Positions 18,701-26,912 of a DNA stretch of 64,000 nucleotides are shown here, piece after piece. The position numbers and the translations under genes were made by a program. Below the pieces are notes generated by a model. It saw only the letters and a list, made by a program, of their open reading frames with translations, searched no databases and was not told the origin of the DNA. This stretch comes from Xenophilus aerolatus (GTDB lineage Bacteria > Pseudomonadota > Gammaproteobacteria > Burkholderiales > Burkholderiaceae_C). Positions within the stretch are counted from its first letter, which is position 1; each line of letters begins with the position of its first letter. Where the stretch lies: contig QAIB01000001.1 of assembly GCA_030418545.1 (NCBI GenBank), positions 1,116,001 through 1,180,000 of the forward strand, read 5' to 3'.

Positions 18701-19704
18701 AACTGGGTGCCCAGGCGCGCGGCGCTTTCCAGGCGCTGGCGGGCCTGCGTGCCCGGGCGCCCGAAACTTCGAAGGAAAAAGTGCCTGAAGCGCCCGTGGG
18801 GCGGGCACAGGAAGCTATTAAAAACGCAGCAACCGAAGCGCCCGCGCGGACCACGACCCAACGCCACACCGCCTGGACCTTCGGCGAACTGCCCGAGCTG
18901 ATGGAGGTCTGGCGCGGCGCGCAGACGCTGATCGGCTTCCCGGCGCTGATCGACGGCGGCGACGCGGTCACGATCGAGGTGTTCGACGAGCCGGAGGTCG
19001 CAGCGGCCAAGCACCGCGCCGGCCTGCGCCGGCTGATCGCGCTCCAGCTCAAGGACGCGCTGAAGTACCTCGAGAAGAACATCCCCGAGCTGCAGAAGAT
19101 GGCGGTGGCCTATCTGCCGCTCGGCACACTCGAAGAACTGCGCGCGCAGATCATCGACGTGGCACTGGACCGCGCCTTCCTGCAGGACCCGCTGCCCGCC
19201 GACGCGGCCGCCTTCCAGCGCCGGGTCGATGAAGGTCGCGGCCGCCTGACGCTGATCGCCAACGAGGTGGCGCGCCTGGCCGGGACGATCCTGGCGGAAT
19301 ACGCGGCCGCGGCGCGCAAGATCAAGGACACCAAGGTGCAGCCCGACGCGGTGAAGGACGCGGCCGAGCAGCTGCAGCGGCTCGTGGGCAAGCGCTTCCT
19401 GGCCGACACGCCGTGGGCGCAGCTGCAGCACTTCGCGCGCTACCTCAAGGCCATCGTGCTGCGGCTGGACAAGCTGCGTGCGGACCCGGCCCGCGACGCC
19501 TCGCGCCTGGCCGAGCTGAAGCCGCAGGAACAGCGCTACTGGCGGCTGGTGGCCGAGCGCAAGGGCGCGACCGACGAGCGCATGCTGGAATTCCGCTGGC
19601 TGCTGGAAGAGTTGCGTGTGAGCTTCTTCGCGCAGGAGCTGCGCACGCCGCAGCCGGTCAGCCTCAAGCGCCTCGACAAGGCCTGGCTGCAGATCGCGCA
19701 TTGA
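15715..19704 (+). CDS. hrpA: ATP-dependent RNA helicase HrpA (DEAH box)
   Basis: 1329 residues, the usual length of bacterial HrpA. Motif I GETGSGKT is at residues 35-42, the DEAH box at 139-142 (IIDEAHERSLN), SAT in VTSATID, and motif VI QRAGRCGRV. The OB-fold and the long DUF3418-type C-terminal region follow. It is an RNA helicase involved in mRNA processing and in rescuing stalled ribosomes. About residues 1026-1039 (EAPVGRAQEAIKNAA) are encoded by one of the repeated two-stem DNA elements described separately; they fall in a poorly conserved linker, so the helicase is probably intact. Confidence 0.97.
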   Translation: MPALDIQFPESLPVSARRDEIAAAIAAHQVVIVCGETGSGKTTQLPKIALALGRGKLNAPEGRGRLIGHTQPRRIAASSVAKRIAEELKTPLGEVVGYKVRFQDRLSRDASVKLMTDGILLAETQTDPLLKAYDTLIIDEAHERSLNIDFLLGYLKEILPRRPDLKVIVTSATIDADRFSEHFASAKGKAPVIYVSGRTFPVEMRWRPFEESRDFDLNDAIADGVDELWAGGVGGDILVFLPGEREIREAADHLRKHLAHSPVLRNAEVLPLFARLSQAEQDRIFDGHTGRRIVLATNVAETSLTVPGIRYVIDAGTARVKRYAFRSKVEQLMVEPISQAAANQRAGRCGRVANGICIRLYDEKDFNSRPRFTDPEILRSSLAGVILRMKSLHLGDVGRFPFLESPSGRAIADGYQLLNELGAVDEANELTPIGAELAKLPLDPRVGRMILEARSRGALQEVLVIAAAMSVQDVRDRPLEAQQQADQAHAKFDDEKSEFSGYLTLWKWLHDARGGAPVAQTRREMQAKVQGPKKASAAVLPVAQRLAAAAPAPAPELATPTHKLSNRQYEQLLRQNFISVRRVREWRDIHSQLLTVVTEHKWKLNSAPAGYEAVHKSMLAGLLGNIGWKMDEEAGASSGEYLGARGIKFHRHPGAHLRKRPGRWIVCAELVETTRLFGRGIANIEPQWIEEVAGHVLKKQLLDPHWEKKDARVAAFERATLYGLVVYSGRRVDFAKVDLPAAREIFLREALVAGDWETKLPFLAANRKLVREVEGLEHKSRRQDVLVDDALIYAFYDAHVPAELANGQAFEQWYREAAKAQPRLLFLSREELMRHQAAGITTQAFPPTVKLGGVDCAATYLHEPGDPKDGLTVTVPLFVLNQVSEERCEWLVPGMLKDKIQALLKSLPQRPRSRFVPLPESAARLNEALSAPEAFGHGSLTDALLKRVRDETSLDVKRADFKLDMLPPHLFMNLRVVDEHGRQLGMGRNLGALKGELGAQARGAFQALAGLRARAPETSKEKVPEAPVGRAQEAIKNAATEAPARTTTQRHTAWTFGELPELMEVWRGAQTLIGFPALIDGGDAVTIEVFDEPEVAAAKHRAGLRRLIALQLKDALKYLEKNIPELQKMAVAYLPLGTLEELRAQIIDVALDRAFLQDPLPADAAAFQRRVDEGRGRLTLIANEVARLAGTILAEYAAAARKIKDTKVQPDAVKDAAEQLQRLVGKRFLADTPWAQLQHFARYLKAIVLRLDKLRADPARDASRLAELKPQEQRYWRLVAERKGATDERMLEFRWLLEELRVSFFAQELRTPQPVSLKRLDKAWLQIAH
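18790..18830 (-). repeat. Two-stem repeat element inside hrpA (copy 3)
   Basis: Read on the minus strand the element is GCTGC-N7-ATAGC, 5 bases, GTGCCCG, 5 bases, CGGGCGC. The spacing is identical to the intergenic copies at 43330 and 61968; three arm bases differ. It is inside the hrpA frame and adds coding sequence without disrupting it. Confidence 0.6.
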
Positions 19705-19725
19705 GCGCGCAGCGCGGCTGAGGTC

Positions 19726-20226
19726 TCAGCGCGCCGAGCGTTGCAGCGCGTTGCATTCGGAACGCAGCGTCTCGAGCCGGTCGGCCAGCTCGCGGCCCTG
19801 GCGGTCGCAGCGGGCCTGGGCGTCGGACAGGGCATCGGTCAGGGTCTGCTGCTGCCCCGGAAAGCGGCCGCTGGTGCCTTCGCGTCGTGCACGCAGGGCC
19901 GACAGTTCCTGCTCGCAGGCCTGACGGTGCGAGGCCAGCGCGGACTGGGCGGCGGGCAACAGCGCGCTTTCCAGCTGCGTCTTGCGCAGCGCCCGGGTGC
20001 TGGCTTCCTGGTTGCGCTGGATCTGCTGGGCACGCTGACCATCGTCGGCCCCGTTGACCAGCGGCGGCGGCGCGGGAGCGCCGATCGCCTGTTCCTTGCT
20101 GCCCTCGGGGCAGCGCTTGTCCTGGAAGCTGATCGTGCCGTTCGGCGCCTCGCAGCGGTACATGGCGAAGGCAGGGCCGGCAAGCGCGGCGCCGAAGACG
20201 AGACAGAGCAGGGGAGCGGACTTCAT
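19726..20226 (-). CDS. Secreted DUF4124-domain protein
   Basis: 166 residues. A signal peptide (MKSAPLLCLVFGAALAGPAFA) precedes a DUF4124 segment, MYRCEAPNGTISFQDKRCPEG, in which two cysteines probably form a disulfide. The remainder (about residues 70-166) is charged, glutamine-rich and likely coiled coil, with two more cysteines in RQACEQE and ARCDRQ. Periplasmic; role unknown. Such proteins are numerous in Burkholderiales. The gene is downstream of the DUF3309 gene, separated by a terminator, and its stop is 21 bases from the convergent hrpA stop. Confidence 0.85.
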   Translation of the reverse strand: MKSAPLLCLVFGAALAGPAFAMYRCEAPNGTISFQDKRCPEGSKEQAIGAPAPPPLVNGADDGQRAQQIQRNQEASTRALRKTQLESALLPAAQSALASHRQACEQELSALRARREGTSGRFPGQQQTLTDALSDAQARCDRQGRELADRLETLRSECNALQRSAR

Positions 20227-20292
20227 CGAAACAAGGCGGGCGAAGACGGCAACCCTAACCGATGTCGAGCGGCGCAGGCTCCGCCCCGGCAG

Positions 20293-20317
20293 AAAAAAGC
20301 CCGCCGGGTGGCGGGCT
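20293..20317 (-). terminator. Rho-independent terminator after the DUF3309 gene
   Basis: On the minus strand the stem AGCCCGCC/GGCGGGCT with a 4-base loop is followed by six T (A-run 20293-20298 on the plus strand). It begins 18 bases after the stop of the small DUF3309 gene. Confidence 0.85.
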
Positions 20318-20334
20318 GGCGGCACGGGCTCGCG

Positions 20335-20490
20335 TTATATGCGGCCCATGAGGAGCAGCACGATCACGACGATGACCACCAGGCCCAGGCCGCCGCTCGG
20401 GCCGTAACCCCAACTCTTGCTGTAGCCCCAGCTCGGCAGGGCGCCGATCAGCAACAGGATCAGGACGATCAGGAGGATAGTCGACAACAT
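20335..20490 (-). CDS. Small membrane protein, DUF3309 family
   Basis: 51 residues: MLSTILLIVLILLLIGALPSW forms the first hydrophobic helix, a short Tyr/Gly-rich loop (YSKSWGYGPSGG) follows, and a second helix ends in LLLMGRI. This is the DUF3309 pattern found widely in proteobacteria, often as stress- or stationary-phase-associated small proteins; function unknown. A GGAG ribosome-binding site lies 8 bases upstream, and a strong terminator lies downstream, so it is probably its own transcription unit. Confidence 0.9.
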   Translation of the reverse strand: MLSTILLIVLILLLIGALPSWGYSKSWGYGPSGGLGLVVIVVIVLLLMGRI

Positions 20491-20639
20491 TTTGCTTCTC
20501 CAGCAGTTCGAAGAGGCTTCATGGTGTGCTGCCGGTTGCGCGCAGTCGGCCGGTGCGCGACGACTTCGCGTGTCAGGGCGGTCCTGCGCCGGTGTCAGCG
20601 CGCCCGCTGGCCGAAGCAGGAGCGCAGCCGGGGCGCGGC

Positions 20640-21800
20640 TCAGAGCCGTGCCAGGCGATCGAGCGCGGTCTGCAGCGTTTCGTCCTTCTTGGCGAAGCAG
20701 AAGCGCACGACCCGCTGGTCGAAGCCGTCGCCGTAGAAGGCCGACAGCGGGATCGCCGCGACGCCGATCTCGGTGGTGAGCCACTGGCAGAAGTCGGCCT
20801 CGCCCAGCTCGCTCACCGCGGAGATGTCGACGCACTGAAAGTAGCTGCCCTCGCTGCGCAGCAGCTTGAAGCGGGTCTTCGCCAGGCCGGCCGCGAAGAG
20901 GTCGCGCTTGCGCTGGTAGAAGGCGGGCAGCTGCAGGTAGGGCGCCGGGTCGGCCATGTAGGCGGCCAGGGCGTGCTGCATCGGCGTGTTCACGGTGAAC
21001 ACGTTGAACTGGTGCACCTTGCGGAACTCGGCCATCAGCGGCGCCGGCGCGGCCACGTAGCCGACCTTCCAGCCGGTGACGTGGTAGGTCTTGCCGAAGC
21101 TGCTGACGATGAAGCTGCGTGCCGCAAGCCCCGGGAAGCGCGCCACGCTCTCGTGCTGTGCGCCGTCGTACACCATGTGCTCGTAGACCTCGTCGGCGAT
21201 GACGAAGATGTCGGTGGGGGCGAGCAGCTCTTCCAGCTGGCGCATCTCGGCCGCCGTCCACACCGTCGCACTCGGGTTGTGCGGCGTGTTGACCAGGATG
21301 GCGCGGGTCTTGGGCGTGATGGCGGCGGCGATGCGGTCGAAGTCGGGCCGAAAGCTGCCGGGCACCAGCGGAACGCGCACCACGGTGCCGCCGGCGAGGT
21401 CGATGTTGGGCACGTAGCTGTCGTAGCAGGGCTCCAGCACGATCACCTCGTCGCCGGGCCGCACGATGGCAAGGATGGCGGTGATGATGGCCTGCGTGGC
21501 GCCGGCCGTGACGGTGATCTCGGTCGCCGGGTCGTAGTGGCGGCCGTACATCGCCTCGAGCTTGCCGGCGATGGCATTGCGCAGCGCCGGGATGCCGGGC
21601 ATCGGCGGGTACTGGTTGTGGCCGGCGGCCATGGCGGCCGTGACGTCGTCGAGCAGCTTGGGGTCGCAGCCGAAGTCAGGGAAGCCCTGGCCGAGGTTCA
21701 CGGCGTTCTTCTCGGCGGCCAGGGCCGACATGACGGTGAAGATGGTGGTGCCGACGGCGGGCAGCTTGGTGCCGGGCAGGGGGGTGCGGGGAGCGGTCAT
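20640..21800 (-). CDS. PLP-dependent aminotransferase, methionine/kynurenine type
   Basis: 386 residues, the same length class as E. coli YbdL, a methionine aminotransferase. Typical class I fold: NLGQGFPDFGCDPKL at the N-terminus, NTPHNPS and DEVYEHMVYDG for PLP contacts, and the Schiff-base lysine in SSFGKTYHVTGWKVGY. It probably transaminates methionine (and aromatic amino acids) with 2-oxoacids. The neighbouring CysB-type regulator upstream on the same strand suggests a link with sulfur metabolism. The gap to that gene is 25 bases, so co-transcription is likely. Confidence 0.92.
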   Translation of the reverse strand: MTAPRTPLPGTKLPAVGTTIFTVMSALAAEKNAVNLGQGFPDFGCDPKLLDDVTAAMAAGHNQYPPMPGIPALRNAIAGKLEAMYGRHYDPATEITVTAGATQAIITAILAIVRPGDEVIVLEPCYDSYVPNIDLAGGTVVRVPLVPGSFRPDFDRIAAAITPKTRAILVNTPHNPSATVWTAAEMRQLEELLAPTDIFVIADEVYEHMVYDGAQHESVARFPGLAARSFIVSSFGKTYHVTGWKVGYVAAPAPLMAEFRKVHQFNVFTVNTPMQHALAAYMADPAPYLQLPAFYQRKRDLFAAGLAKTRFKLLRSEGSYFQCVDISAVSELGEADFCQWLTTEIGVAAIPLSAFYGDGFDQRVVRFCFAKKDETLQTALDRLARL

Positions 21801-21825
21801 GGGTCGCAACGGCAATGGAGAGGGA

Positions 21826-22767
21826 TCACAGGTCGTAGTCGTTCGCGTGGCCGGCAAGGGCCTTGGCGATCAGGTTGCGGTCGAGCCGGTCGGACAGCAG
21901 CTCGGCGAACTTGAAGACGAAGTTGCGCAGGTAGGCGCTTCGCTTGAAGGCCACGCGTGCGATGTTCTGGCCGAACAGGTGGCCCATGGGGCGCACGACC
22001 AGGTCGGCGTTCGAGTCGTCGCGCACCGCCATCTCGGCCACGATGCCAACGCCCAGGCCCAGGCGCACGTAGGTCTTGATGACGTCGGAATCGATCGCCT
22101 CCAGCGCGATGCGCGGGGTCAGCTTCTTCTGCGCGAAGGCGTGGTCTATGCGCGTTCGGCCGGTGAAGGAGGGGTGGTAGGTGATGATGGGCTCGTGCGC
22201 CAGGTCGTCGAGCGACACGCGCTCCTTGGCGGCCAGCGGATGGTCCTTGGGCAGGACCAGCACGTGCTGCCATTCGTAGCAGGGGAGGGTGACGAGGTCC
22301 GCGTAGTCGGCCAGCGATTCGGTCGCGATCCCGATCTCGGCGATCTCGTCGAGCACCATGCGCGCCACCTGGTCGGGCGAGCCCTGGTGGAGACTCACGT
22401 TGACCTTGGGGTAGGCCTCGCGCAGCTTCGCCACGGGCACCGGCAGCACATAGCGCGCCTGGGTGTGGGTGGTGGCGATGGAGAGGGTGCCGCTGTCCTG
22501 CGCGCTGAACTGCTCGCCGATGCGCTTGAGGTTGCCCACCTCGCGCATGATGAGTTCGATGCTGGCGATGACGTGCTGGCCGGGCTCGGTCACGCGCTTC
22601 AGGCGCTTGCCGTGGCGGGCGAAGATCTCGACGCCCAGTTCCTCCTCCAGTTCGATGATGGCCTTGGACACGCCCGGCTGCGAGGTGTGCAGCGCCTTGG
22701 CTGCTTCGGTGAGGTTCAGGTTGCGACGGACGGCTTCCTGAACGAACTTGAACTGGTGCAGATTCAT
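21826..22767 (-). CDS. cysB: CysB-like LysR-family regulator of sulfur assimilation
   Basis: 313 residues. It begins MNLHQFKFVQEAVRRNLNLT, with the HTH TEAAKALHTSQPGVSKAIIELE and then HGKRLKRVTEPG, the characteristic CysB/Cbl N-terminus. The effector domain has TTHTQARYVLPVPVAKLRE, as in CysB proteins that bind O-acetylserine-type inducers or sulfate. It probably activates sulfate or sulfonate assimilation genes. It starts inside a long imperfect palindrome that could mediate autoregulation. The upstream neighbour is a sirohydrochlorin chelatase-like gene, which fits sulfite reductase cofactor supply. Confidence 0.93.
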   Translation of the reverse strand: MNLHQFKFVQEAVRRNLNLTEAAKALHTSQPGVSKAIIELEEELGVEIFARHGKRLKRVTEPGQHVIASIELIMREVGNLKRIGEQFSAQDSGTLSIATTHTQARYVLPVPVAKLREAYPKVNVSLHQGSPDQVARMVLDEIAEIGIATESLADYADLVTLPCYEWQHVLVLPKDHPLAAKERVSLDDLAHEPIITYHPSFTGRTRIDHAFAQKKLTPRIALEAIDSDVIKTYVRLGLGVGIVAEMAVRDDSNADLVVRPMGHLFGQNIARVAFKRSAYLRNFVFKFAELLSDRLDRNLIAKALAGHANDYDL

Positions 22768-22800
22768 AACAAATTCCGTCTTATTCAGGAATTCATTATG
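22765..22800. promoter_or_regulatory. 36-bp imperfect palindrome overlapping the cysB start codon
   Basis: The left arm CATAACAAATTCC and right arm GGAATTCATTATG pair at 11 of 13 positions around a 10-base spacer. The left arm includes the cysB start codon (22765-22767 on the minus strand). The region is AT-rich in a GC-rich genome and holds CATAAT-like promoter boxes. It is a strong candidate operator for CysB autorepression; binding is inferred. Confidence 0.6.
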
Positions 22801-22810
22801 CCTTCAATGT

Positions 22811-23194
22811 CTAAAGATTGTTTGAAATTGAAAGCGGCCGAAGCGCCAGTTCGGCGAGCAGGTTGACGACCTCGGGCGCTTCACCCACGGGGCCGGACAC
22901 CTCGATGTCCAGGCCGGGATGGCTCAGCCGAGCGGCGTCCACGAGCCTTGGCAGGTCTTCGCGGGCATGCTTGCCCATGCCCAGGAACATCGGTACGACA
23001 CGCAGGCGCCGCACGCCCGAGTCGGCAAGCTCGCGTGCCGCGGTGGCGAAGTCGGGTTCGGCCAGTTCGAGATAGGCGCAGCGCACGAGCGCTTGCGGCG
23101 CGCGCTCCTGCACGGCACGCGCCACGGCCTCGAGGGGCTCGCGCCAGCGCGGGTCCCTCGACCCGTGCGCGAACAGGACGATGCCTTGCTCCAT
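22811..23194 (-). CDS. CbiX/SirB-type sirohydrochlorin (cobalto)chelatase-like protein
   Basis: 127 residues, the size of the short single-domain CbiX form. The N-terminal GIVLFAHGSRDPRWREP carries the catalytic histidine of the HGS motif, and VPMFLGMGKHAREDLP contains the second metal-site histidine. These enzymes insert Fe2+ or Co2+ into sirohydrochlorin, giving siroheme or cobalamin precursors. Location upstream of the CysB regulator favours siroheme for sulfite reduction. The gene starts one base after the stop of lptG on the same strand. Confidence 0.9.
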   Translation of the reverse strand: MEQGIVLFAHGSRDPRWREPLEAVARAVQERAPQALVRCAYLELAEPDFATAARELADSGVRRLRVVPMFLGMGKHAREDLPRLVDAARLSHPGLDIEVSGPVGEAPEVVNLLAELALRPLSISNNL

Positions 23195-23195
23195 G

Positions 23196-24305
23196 TCAAC
23201 GTCGCAGCACGAGCCAGCCGAACGCGCCGAGCGAGAGCAGCGAATAGATCATTCCGGGCGCCGCCGCGGTGATCCAGGGCCACCAGTTGCGCAGGTTGCC
23301 GATGTAGCCGAACACGTTGTTCAGCAGGAAGAAGCTGATGCCGATCATCACGCCGCCGAACACGTAGCTGGTGATTCCGCTCTGGCGGAAATGCAGGTAG
23401 GCGAAGGGCAGGGCCAGCACGACCATCACCAGGCACGACAGCGGGTAGAAGACCTTGCGCCAGAACTCGATCTCGTAGCGTTGCGACTGCTGGCCATTGG
23501 CGTCCAGGTGCCGCGTGTACTCGAACAGGTCCATGGTCCGCATCTTGTCGGGCTTGAGCAGCGCGACCGAGACCATGTCGGCGGTGAGCGTAGATGGCCA
23601 GGCGAGCAGGGGCAGGTGCGTGGTCGCGACCTTGGCCGTGCCGTCCGCCTTGCGGGTGGCGAACTCCTGCTTCTCGGCGTTCTGCAGCACCCAGACGCCG
23701 TTGGCGATGCGGGCGGACTCCGCGTTCGTCTGCGAGACGAGAAAACCACGCTCGTCGAACTCGAAGATGCGCGGCTGCTTGAGCACGCCGTGCTTGTCGA
23801 TCGACAGCACGTTGGCGGCATAGGAGTGGTCGTCGCGCTTCTCCTTCAGCCAGCCGCCGGTCAGCCCCGCGGTGGCCAGGTAGCCCTGGTAGCGGGACTT
23901 GAGCAACTGGGCGGCGCGGTCCGAAGCCGGCGCGATGTAGTCGCCGATCGCGAAGGTCAGCATCACGAAGGCGAGGCCGAGCAGCAGCAGGGTGCGCAGC
24001 GCGCGCCAGGGCCCGAGGCCGCTCGTGCGCAGGATGGTGTATTCAGACGTGCGGGCCAGGTTGGCCATCACGAAGATGGTGCCGATCAGCACCGTGATGG
24101 GCAGCAGCTCGTAGAGGTGGCTCGGCACCAGCAGCGTCACGTACAGCAGCGCCTGCGGCAGGCCGTAGCCCAGCGCGTTGGCCTTGCCGACCGATTGCAG
24201 CTCGTCGACGAAATCGAAGAAGAAGAACAGGCACAGGAAGCCGAAGGTGACGAAGCCGACGGCCTTGAGCACCTCCAGGTAGATGAGACGGCGGATCGTT
24301 TTCAC
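23196..24305 (-). CDS. lptG: LPS export ABC transporter permease LptG
   Basis: 369 residues of the YjgP/YjgQ family. It has an N-terminal helix block (IYLEVLKAVGFVTFGFLCLFFFFDFVDEL), a periplasmic beta-jellyroll region in the middle (about residues 125-270), then three C-terminal helices ending in WLVLRR. With LptF it forms the membrane core that extracts lipopolysaccharide for transport along the Lpt bridge. The gene lies 3 bases after lptF, the normal order. A one-base gap separates it from the downstream cbiX-like gene. Confidence 0.96.
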   Translation of the reverse strand: MKTIRRLIYLEVLKAVGFVTFGFLCLFFFFDFVDELQSVGKANALGYGLPQALLYVTLLVPSHLYELLPITVLIGTIFVMANLARTSEYTILRTSGLGPWRALRTLLLLGLAFVMLTFAIGDYIAPASDRAAQLLKSRYQGYLATAGLTGGWLKEKRDDHSYAANVLSIDKHGVLKQPRIFEFDERGFLVSQTNAESARIANGVWVLQNAEKQEFATRKADGTAKVATTHLPLLAWPSTLTADMVSVALLKPDKMRTMDLFEYTRHLDANGQQSQRYEIEFWRKVFYPLSCLVMVVLALPFAYLHFRQSGITSYVFGGVMIGISFFLLNNVFGYIGNLRNWWPWITAAAPGMIYSLLSLGAFGWLVLRR

Positions 24306-24308
24306 GGT

Positions 24309-25400
24309 TCAGCGGGCAGCAGGACGCAGAGCGCGGCGCAGCGTCCAGTGGGTGTGGCGCTTGGCCAGCCAGGCCAGCACGAGCACGAGGACGCCGCCAT
24401 GCAGCGCGAGCAGGAAGGCGCCGACGTTGAAGCGGCCGGCACCCACCCAGTTCTGCCCCAGGTTGAGCAGGTTGTAGTAGAGGACGAAGCAGAACAGCGC
24501 GAACAGCAGGTTGCCGCTTCGCCCCACGCGCGGATTGACGCCGGAGACCACCAGGGCCAGCAGCACGAAGTTGACGGCGGCCAGCACCATGCCGAGGCGC
24601 CAGCCGAACTCGCCAAGTGCCGGCGGCGACCGGTCGGCCAGCAACTGCAACGTGGACAGGGCCCGCGGCGGTGGCCCGTCGCCGAGCAGCGCGCTGCTGC
24701 CGCCTACCCGCGCGCCGTAGGTGTCGAACTCGCTGATCTTCAGGCCTGTCTTGTCGAAGGGGCTCTCCAGCCGCTGGCCGTGCCGCAGCACAAGGTAGCG
24801 CGAGCCGTACATCGGTTCGACCGTGCCGCTCTTGGCGGAGGTCACGATCTGCATGTTGCGCTCGAGCGAGGAGATGAAGACGTTGGAGGCCGTCGTGGTG
24901 TCGGCCGAGTCCTTGTCGATGTAGAAGACGCGGTTGCGCGCGGCCGACTCCTGGAACTGTCCCGGCGCGACGCGATCGATGTCGCTGCGGCGCTCGTACT
25001 GGTCGCGCATGCCCTGGGTCTGCGAATTGGCCCAGGGCCAGCCGACGAAGGCCAGTGCGCCGATCAGGATGAGCACCGGCCAGGCGAACTGGAAGAGCGG
25101 CCGCACCAGGTCGGCCAGGCCCCGGCCCGCGGAGAACCAGATCACCATCTCGCTGTCGCGGTACATGCGCGAGAGGGTGCCGACGATGGCGATGAACAGG
25201 CTCAGACTCAGGATGGTCGGCATGTAGCCGATCACCGTGTAAGCCATGACCAGGAAGACGTCGGATGGGTTGACGCTGCCCTTGGATGCGAGGCCCAGGG
25301 TGCGGATCAGGATGATCGTCATGACGATCGTGACCAGCACCACCAGGGTCGCCCCGAAGCTGCGCGACAGCTCCTTGCGTAGAGAGGAATGGAATAACAT
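24309..25400 (-). CDS. lptF: LPS export ABC transporter permease LptF
   Basis: 363 residues. It opens with MLFHSSLRKELSRSFGATLVVLVTIVMTI, the standard LptF start with an amphipathic helix before the first membrane segment. The middle periplasmic domain includes FYIDKDSADTTTASNVFI, and three helices follow. It partners LptG in lipopolysaccharide transport. The start codon is only 21 bases from the divergent pepA start, so the two promoters must overlap the opposing genes or each other; the same divergent arrangement is conserved in other proteobacteria. Confidence 0.96.
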   Translation of the reverse strand: MLFHSSLRKELSRSFGATLVVLVTIVMTIILIRTLGLASKGSVNPSDVFLVMAYTVIGYMPTILSLSLFIAIVGTLSRMYRDSEMVIWFSAGRGLADLVRPLFQFAWPVLILIGALAFVGWPWANSQTQGMRDQYERRSDIDRVAPGQFQESAARNRVFYIDKDSADTTTASNVFISSLERNMQIVTSAKSGTVEPMYGSRYLVLRHGQRLESPFDKTGLKISEFDTYGARVGGSSALLGDGPPPRALSTLQLLADRSPPALGEFGWRLGMVLAAVNFVLLALVVSGVNPRVGRSGNLLFALFCFVLYYNLLNLGQNWVGAGRFNVGAFLLALHGGVLVLVLAWLAKRHTHWTLRRALRPAAR

Positions 25401-25421
25401 CGTCGCGGAAAAAAGCGGATT

Positions 25422-26912
25422 ATGGACTTTCAACTCAAGCCCCTCGGCCTCGTGCAGGCCGCCACCGAAAAGGCCGATGCGCTGGTCGTGCTGGTGCCAG
25501 CCACCGGCGCCGACGGCAAGGACCGCATCGCCGCGCTCATCGCCGCCGCGCGCAAGGCGGGCGACCTCGGCGACAAGCCGGGCAAGCAGCTCGTCGCCTA
25601 CCGACCGGAGGGCATCGCGGCCACGCGTGTCGTGCTGTCGGCGGTCGGGCAGGGCGACGCCGTCGCCGTGCGCAGCGCCGTGCTGGCGGCGGTGCAGGCG
25701 CTCAAGGGGTCTGCGCCCAAGCGCATGGTCATCCTGTTCGCCGGCCCGGCGGATGCGGTGGGCGTTTCCGCGGCCGTGTCGGCCGCAGCCGACGCCAGCT
25801 ACGTCTACACGACCACCAAGTCCAAGCCGGAACCGAGCACGCTGCGCCAGTGCGTGGTCGGCATCGACAAGCCGGCGACGCTGAAGTCGGCCTTCGACAC
25901 GGCCGTGGCGCTGGTGCATGGCGTCGAGTTCGCGAAGGAGTGGGGCAACCGGCCGGGCAACCATTGCACGCCGACCCAATTGGCCGAGGCCGCGCGTTCG
26001 CTGACCAGGCTGCCCCGCGTGAAATGCGAAGTGCTGGGCCCGAAGGAGGTCGCGGCGCTGGGCATGGGGGCGTTCCTGGCGGTCGCGCAGGGGTCGGCCG
26101 AGCCGCTGCGCTTCGTCGTGCTGCGCTACCAGGGCGCCGCGAAGGGCGTTGCGCCGCAGGTGCTGGTGGGCAAGGGCATCACCTTCGACACCGGCGGCGT
26201 GTCGCTCAAGCCCGCCGCCGAGATGGACGAGATGAAGTTCGACATGTGCGGCGCCGCCAGCGTGCTCGGCGTGTTCCGCGCGCTGGGTGAACTGCAGCCC
26301 GCGATCAACGTCGTCGGCCTGATCCCGGCCTGCGAGAACATGAACGACGGCCGGGCGATCAAGCCGGGCGACGTCGTGACGAGCATGAGCGGCCAGACCA
26401 TCGAGATCCTGAACACGGACGCCGAGGGCCGGCTGATCCTCTGCGACGCGCTGGACTATGCCAAGCGCTTCTCGCCCGAGGCGGTGATCGACATCGCGAC
26501 GCTGACGGGCGCCTGCGTCATCGCCCTGGGCGGCGTGCGCAGCGGCCTCTTCTCGACCGACGACGCGCTGGCCGAGGCCTTGCATGCGGCCGGCGAGGCC
26601 TCGCTGGACCGCTGCTGGCGGCTCCCGCTCGACGACGAGTACGCCGAGGGCCTGAAAACGCAATTCGCCGACGTGGCCAACGTAGCGGGCCGCGCGGGCG
26701 GGGCCATCACCGCGGCCAAGTTCCTCCAGCGCTTCACGTCCGAGTTTCCGTGGGCGCACCTCGACATCGCCGGCACGGCCTGGAAGAGCGGTGCAGCCAA
26801 GGGCTCGACCGGCCGGCCCGTGCCGTTGCTCGTGACCTACCTGCTGGGACGGCAGGGCGCTGCGGCCAGCCCCGCGACGGCGTCGGGCAAGCGAGCCCGC
26901 AAGACCGCGTGA
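25422..26912 (+). CDS. pepA: Leucyl aminopeptidase PepA
   Basis: 496 residues, M17 family. The N-terminal macro-like domain (to about residue 165) is followed by the catalytic domain with VGKGITFDTGGVSLKP (metal-binding Lys and Asp), MKFDMCGAA and the signature NTDAEGRL. It removes N-terminal residues from peptides in the cytoplasm using two metal ions; in E. coli it is also a DNA-binding protein. Its stop overlaps the holC start (GTGA). Confidence 0.97.
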   Translation: MDFQLKPLGLVQAATEKADALVVLVPATGADGKDRIAALIAAARKAGDLGDKPGKQLVAYRPEGIAATRVVLSAVGQGDAVAVRSAVLAAVQALKGSAPKRMVILFAGPADAVGVSAAVSAAADASYVYTTTKSKPEPSTLRQCVVGIDKPATLKSAFDTAVALVHGVEFAKEWGNRPGNHCTPTQLAEAARSLTRLPRVKCEVLGPKEVAALGMGAFLAVAQGSAEPLRFVVLRYQGAAKGVAPQVLVGKGITFDTGGVSLKPAAEMDEMKFDMCGAASVLGVFRALGELQPAINVVGLIPACENMNDGRAIKPGDVVTSMSGQTIEILNTDAEGRLILCDALDYAKRFSPEAVIDIATLTGACVIALGGVRSGLFSTDDALAEALHAAGEASLDRCWRLPLDDEYAEGLKTQFADVANVAGRAGGAITAAKFLQRFTSEFPWAHLDIAGTAWKSGAAKGSTGRPVPLLVTYLLGRQGAAASPATASGKRARKTA

